Positions 61,477 to 64,000 of a stretch of 64,000 nt of DNA are shown here, one piece after another. The translations under genes and the position numbers were made by a program. The stretch covers positions 248,001 to 312,000 of the forward strand of contig JAQTQX010000001.1 of the NCBI GenBank assembly GCA_028712075.1. Reading direction: 5' to 3'. The notes under the pieces are model-generated. The model saw only the letters and a program-made list of their open reading frames with translations. It had not been told where the DNA came from and ran no database searches. How positions within the stretch are numbered: position 1 is the first letter of the stretch; each line of letters starts with the position of its first letter. The DNA is from Desulfuromonadaceae bacterium. GTDB lineage: Bacteria; Desulfobacterota; Desulfuromonadia; Geobacterales; Pseudopelobacteraceae.

Positions 61477-62500
61477 GATCGAACGTGCAGATGCTCTGGA
61501 TCTGCTTTTTAACGGAGACCTGCTGGCTATTGGAAAGCGTGCGGATGAAGTCAGGAGGCGCCTGCACCCGGAAGGTATCGTAACTTTTGTAGTTGATCGC
61601 AACGTCAACTATACCAATATATGTGATTCAAAATGCACTTTTTGCGCGTTTTACCGTGAAAAAGACGCTGCTGATGCATATATTCTGGCCAATGAACAGA
61701 TTTACGACAAGATAGCCGAGCTTGTGGCACAGGGTGGGACCCAATTATTGATGCAGGGGGGGCTTAATCCTGACCTGAATATTGATTACTTTGAAGAGCT
61801 TTTCCGGGAAATCAGGAGACGATTCCCGACGGTGCAAAACCACTCTCTTTCTCCTGCAGAAGTAACCTGTATTTCAATAAACTCTTCCCTCACTCTTGAG
61901 GAAACGCTGGTCCGGCTCAAAAACGCTGGTCTTGATTCTATTCCAGGAGGAGGAGCGGAAATTCTTGTCGATGAGGTACGCAGCAATATTTCACCCAATA
62001 AGATCGGCTGGCAACAGTGGGCTGAGGTCATGCTGAAAGCGGCCAACTTGGGAATGCTCACTACTGCCACCATGATGTTCGGCAGTAGTGAGAACCCGGA
62101 AGATATTGTTGAGCATATCTTCAGAGTCAGAGAAATTCAGGATCAGGGAGGATCCTTTACCGCGTTTATTCCCTGGACCTACCAGCCGGGCAATACAGAG
62201 CTTGGCGGGACAACAGCCACCGGCGTCGATTACTTGAAAATACTCGCATTGTCACGAATTGTTCTCGACAATATCCCGAACATTCAGGCAAGCTGGGTGA
62301 CTCAGGGCGCAAAAATGGCTTCAGTAGCACTCTTTTTCGGGGCAAACGATCTTGGCGGGACCATGCTGGAAGAAAATGTTGTTGCTGCTGCGGGCTGCAG
62401 CTTCTGCATGTCTCGGCAGGAAATGATCGACCTCATCCATGGTGCCGGATTCCGTGCAGCCCAACGCACCACTACCTATTCAATTATTCGGGAGTTTTAG
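61457..62500 (+). CDS. mqnC: Cyclic dehypoxanthinyl futalosine synthase
   Basis: A 347-residue radical SAM enzyme. CDSKCTFCAFYREKD carries the cluster cysteines; RNVNYTNIC precedes it and WTYQPGNTELGG and GAKMASVALFFGANDLGGTMLEENV follow, typical of MqnC. It cyclises dehypoxanthine futalosine in the futalosine route to menaquinone. It overlaps ybgC; GTG 61469 is another possible start. Confidence 0.92.
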   Translation: MVASVSRIERADALDLLFNGDLLAIGKRADEVRRRLHPEGIVTFVVDRNVNYTNICDSKCTFCAFYREKDAADAYILANEQIYDKIAELVAQGGTQLLMQGGLNPDLNIDYFEELFREIRRRFPTVQNHSLSPAEVTCISINSSLTLEETLVRLKNAGLDSIPGGGAEILVDEVRSNISPNKIGWQQWAEVMLKAANLGMLTTATMMFGSSENPEDIVEHIFRVREIQDQGGSFTAFIPWTYQPGNTELGGTTATGVDYLKILALSRIVLDNIPNIQASWVTQGAKMASVALFFGANDLGGTMLEENVVAAAGCSFCMSRQEMIDLIHGAGFRAAQRTTTYSIIREF

Positions 62501-62502
62501 GT

Positions 62503-63651
62503 TTGAGTTATTTCCATATGCAGGCAGGAACCTGCGAAATCATTACCACTTTTGAACGGTTAGCCGAAGTAGCAGCCATCCTCTCACATCAGACGGAAAT
62601 CGCGGTTGATCTGGAGATGGATTCCCTGCATCATTATCGTGAAAAGGTCTGCCTTGTCCAGGTATCAACTCGCCAAGATAACTGGTTGATAGACCCGCTG
62701 GCACTGAATTCGCTTGCGCCGCTGGCGGAGCCGCTTGCCAATCCGGCAATCATTGTCGTCATGCACGGCTCTGATTACGATATCCGCTCCCTGCACCGTG
62801 ATTTTGGCATCGAAGTCTCGAACTTGTTTGATACCATGATTGCCTCCCGCCTACTCGGATTCACTGAATTTGGCTTGGCTTCACTGTTAAAAGCGAGATT
62901 TGGTATTGATCTGGACAAAAAATACCAGAAGGCCGATTGGAGCAAACGCCCATTAAGCCACGAAATGTGCTGTTACGCCTCCGCTGACACCTCCGATCTG
63001 CTCCCGCTCTATGATCAGCTACGATATGAATTATGTGATAAAGGCCGCTTGTCCTGGCTTGAAGAGGAGGGGCAAATCGTTTGTCAGGCGAGGGTGGCAG
63101 AAAAAGGGGGGCCGTTATTTCTTCACTGTAAGGGTGCCAGTAAGTTGCGGGGACACAACCTTGCCATTCTGGAGGAATTACTGCAGTTAAGAGATCGGCA
63201 ATCTGAACTCCTCGACCGTCCTCCATTTAAAGTGTTATCGGCAGAAACATTATTTGAAGTTGCAGAAACCAAACCGGGTTCTCTACATGAGCTGTCACTT
63301 GTCAAGGGGATGACTCCCCGCCAGCTTCAGCGGCATGGTGCGGCGATAATGTCGGCAGTTGAACGAGGGGCAACAACCCCTGAGAGCCTGCTTCCCTGTT
63401 TCCCGCGCAGTGCAAAAAAAGAGGTTCTTGAGCGGGTGAAAGATCGCTTGAAGAAGTTGAAAGCTTGGCGTGAACAATACAGCATGTACCTCGGCCTTGA
63501 CCCAGGTGTACTGGCTCCCAACTGGCTGCTGGAAGCTATTGCCGATACCGAAAGTGCTACACCGGAAGAGCTTGATACCATATCCGGTATGAGAGAGTGG
63601 CAGAAGAGGCTCTTCGGGGCTGAGCTGCCGCGAGTGCTTACACAGATCTGA
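62503..63651 (+). CDS. rnd: Ribonuclease D
   Basis: A 382-residue RNase D. The DEDDy exonuclease residues are visible: AVDLEMDS (D and E), HGSDYDIRSL (D) and YASADTSDLLPLY (Y..D). Two HRDC-like regions follow (RDRQSELLDRPPFKVL and later WLLEAIADTESATPEEL). The start is TTG 62503 with GGGAG eight bases upstream; ATG 62518 has no Shine-Dalgarno sequence. Confidence 0.9.
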   Translation: MSYFHMQAGTCEIITTFERLAEVAAILSHQTEIAVDLEMDSLHHYREKVCLVQVSTRQDNWLIDPLALNSLAPLAEPLANPAIIVVMHGSDYDIRSLHRDFGIEVSNLFDTMIASRLLGFTEFGLASLLKARFGIDLDKKYQKADWSKRPLSHEMCCYASADTSDLLPLYDQLRYELCDKGRLSWLEEEGQIVCQARVAEKGGPLFLHCKGASKLRGHNLAILEELLQLRDRQSELLDRPPFKVLSAETLFEVAETKPGSLHELSLVKGMTPRQLQRHGAAIMSAVERGATTPESLLPCFPRSAKKEVLERVKDRLKKLKAWREQYSMYLGLDPGVLAPNWLLEAIADTESATPEELDTISGMREWQKRLFGAELPRVLTQI

Positions 63652-63655
63652 TGTC

Positions 63656-64000
63656 ATGAAAGCCGGCAATCATAGCGGGTTTACCCTGATCGAGATTGCA
63701 ATCGTGCTGGCGATCATCGGTATGGTCATGCTACTGGTGATACCGCGCCTCCCGTCATCAGATCTTGAAAATCTAAAAATATCCTCCCGAACTCTGGCCG
63801 CAACGATTCGCTACATGCAGGAGAGAGCGGCAACGTCTCGAACGACATATATTCTTGCGATGGCACCAGGTTCGGAATACCTAAAATGCATCGAAGTAGG
63901 TGGCGATGGTAGCGACAAAGAGCCTGCCGACCCACTGCTGCAAAGGCTGGCGCTTAAAGAGGGGGTTATCGTTGCAGATGTCCGTATACCTCGACTTGGC
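63656..64000 (+). CDS. Type II secretion/type IV pseudopilin (GspH-like), cut by window edge
   Basis: A frame from ATG 63656 stays open to the window edge (115 codons). It has the prepilin cleavage site SG|FTLIEIAIVLAIIGMVMLLVIP, with Glu at position 5 of the mature protein, and SSRTLAATIRYMQERAATS typical of GspH-like minor pseudopilins. More gsp genes are expected to the right. The gene starts five bases after the rnd stop. Confidence 0.8.
   Translation, partial: MKAGNHSGFTLIEIAIVLAIIGMVMLLVIPRLPSSDLENLKISSRTLAATIRYMQERAATSRTTYILAMAPGSEYLKCIEVGGDGSDKEPADPLLQRLALKEGVIVADVRIPRLG

Overview
The window looks like a bacterial chromosome segment around the replication origin of a Geobacter/Pelobacter-type deltaproteobacterium (Desulfuromonadales). 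This rests on gene order and protein character, not on a database search. The evidence is dnaA-dnaN-recF-gyrB-gyrA followed by a HEAT-repeat protein and gpsA, the divergent rpmH-rnpA-yidD-yidC-mnmE-mnmG-rsmG block, a futalosine-pathway menaquinone gene (mqnC), a PitA/DUF47 phosphate transport pair, and several surface-glycan loci. The organism is Gram-negative, shown by TolC, a type I secretion system and a long YidC with a periplasmic domain.

Layout. (1) 1-17152, all on the minus strand: a surface-glycan or secondary-sugar cluster. It runs from a mannose/heptose-1-P guanylyltransferase-like enzyme and a GDP-mannose-4,6-dehydratase-like SDR, through two split transketolases, a NodU-type carbamoyltransferase, a small helical protein, a SPASM radical SAM protein, two aldo/keto reductases fused to a ParB-like domain, two TylF-type methyltransferases, a second SDR and two B12-binding radical SAM proteins, to a TPR-like gene cut by the window edge. 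Nearly every class occurs as a pair. (2) 17202-17822: decayed remains of a HEPN/MNT toxin-antitoxin pair. (3) 17926-28832: a TPR-glycosyltransferase, a ROK kinase, a three-gene type I secretion operon, gmd, a sugar nucleotidyltransferase, and pitA with its DUF47 partner. (4) 29001-37155: housekeeping genes (uppP, radC, hemG, an EamA transporter, a small Cys-rich protein, cbpA, ispF, rmuC). (5) 37357-42235: an accessory island in which a MmeI-type single-chain restriction-modification enzyme is flanked by two DinD paralogues. (6) 42408-53854, minus strand: gpsA, HEAT protein, gyrA, gyrB, recF, dnaN, dnaA. (7) 53855-54216: the probable oriC, with DnaA boxes and an AT-rich stretch. (8) 54217-60555, plus strand: rpmH to rsmG, carrying two parS-like palindromes. 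(9) 61033-64000: ybgC, mqnC, rnd and the start of a pseudopilin gene.

Working together, the origin-proximal genes supply replication initiation, topology control, ribosome/RNase P/tRNA modification and membrane insertion. The left part appears to build, modify (carbamoylation, methylation, reduction, possible two-carbon transfer) and perhaps export surface sugars. No flippase, polymerase or classical glycosyltransferase is seen in 1-17152, so the glycan locus probably continues leftwards. The most unusual items are the AKR-ParB-like fusions (one lacking its catalytic His), the translationally coupled MmeI-type RM/DinD locus, an SDR with Pro at the catalytic Tyr position, the twin split transketolases, and parS-like sites with no parAB beside rsmG.
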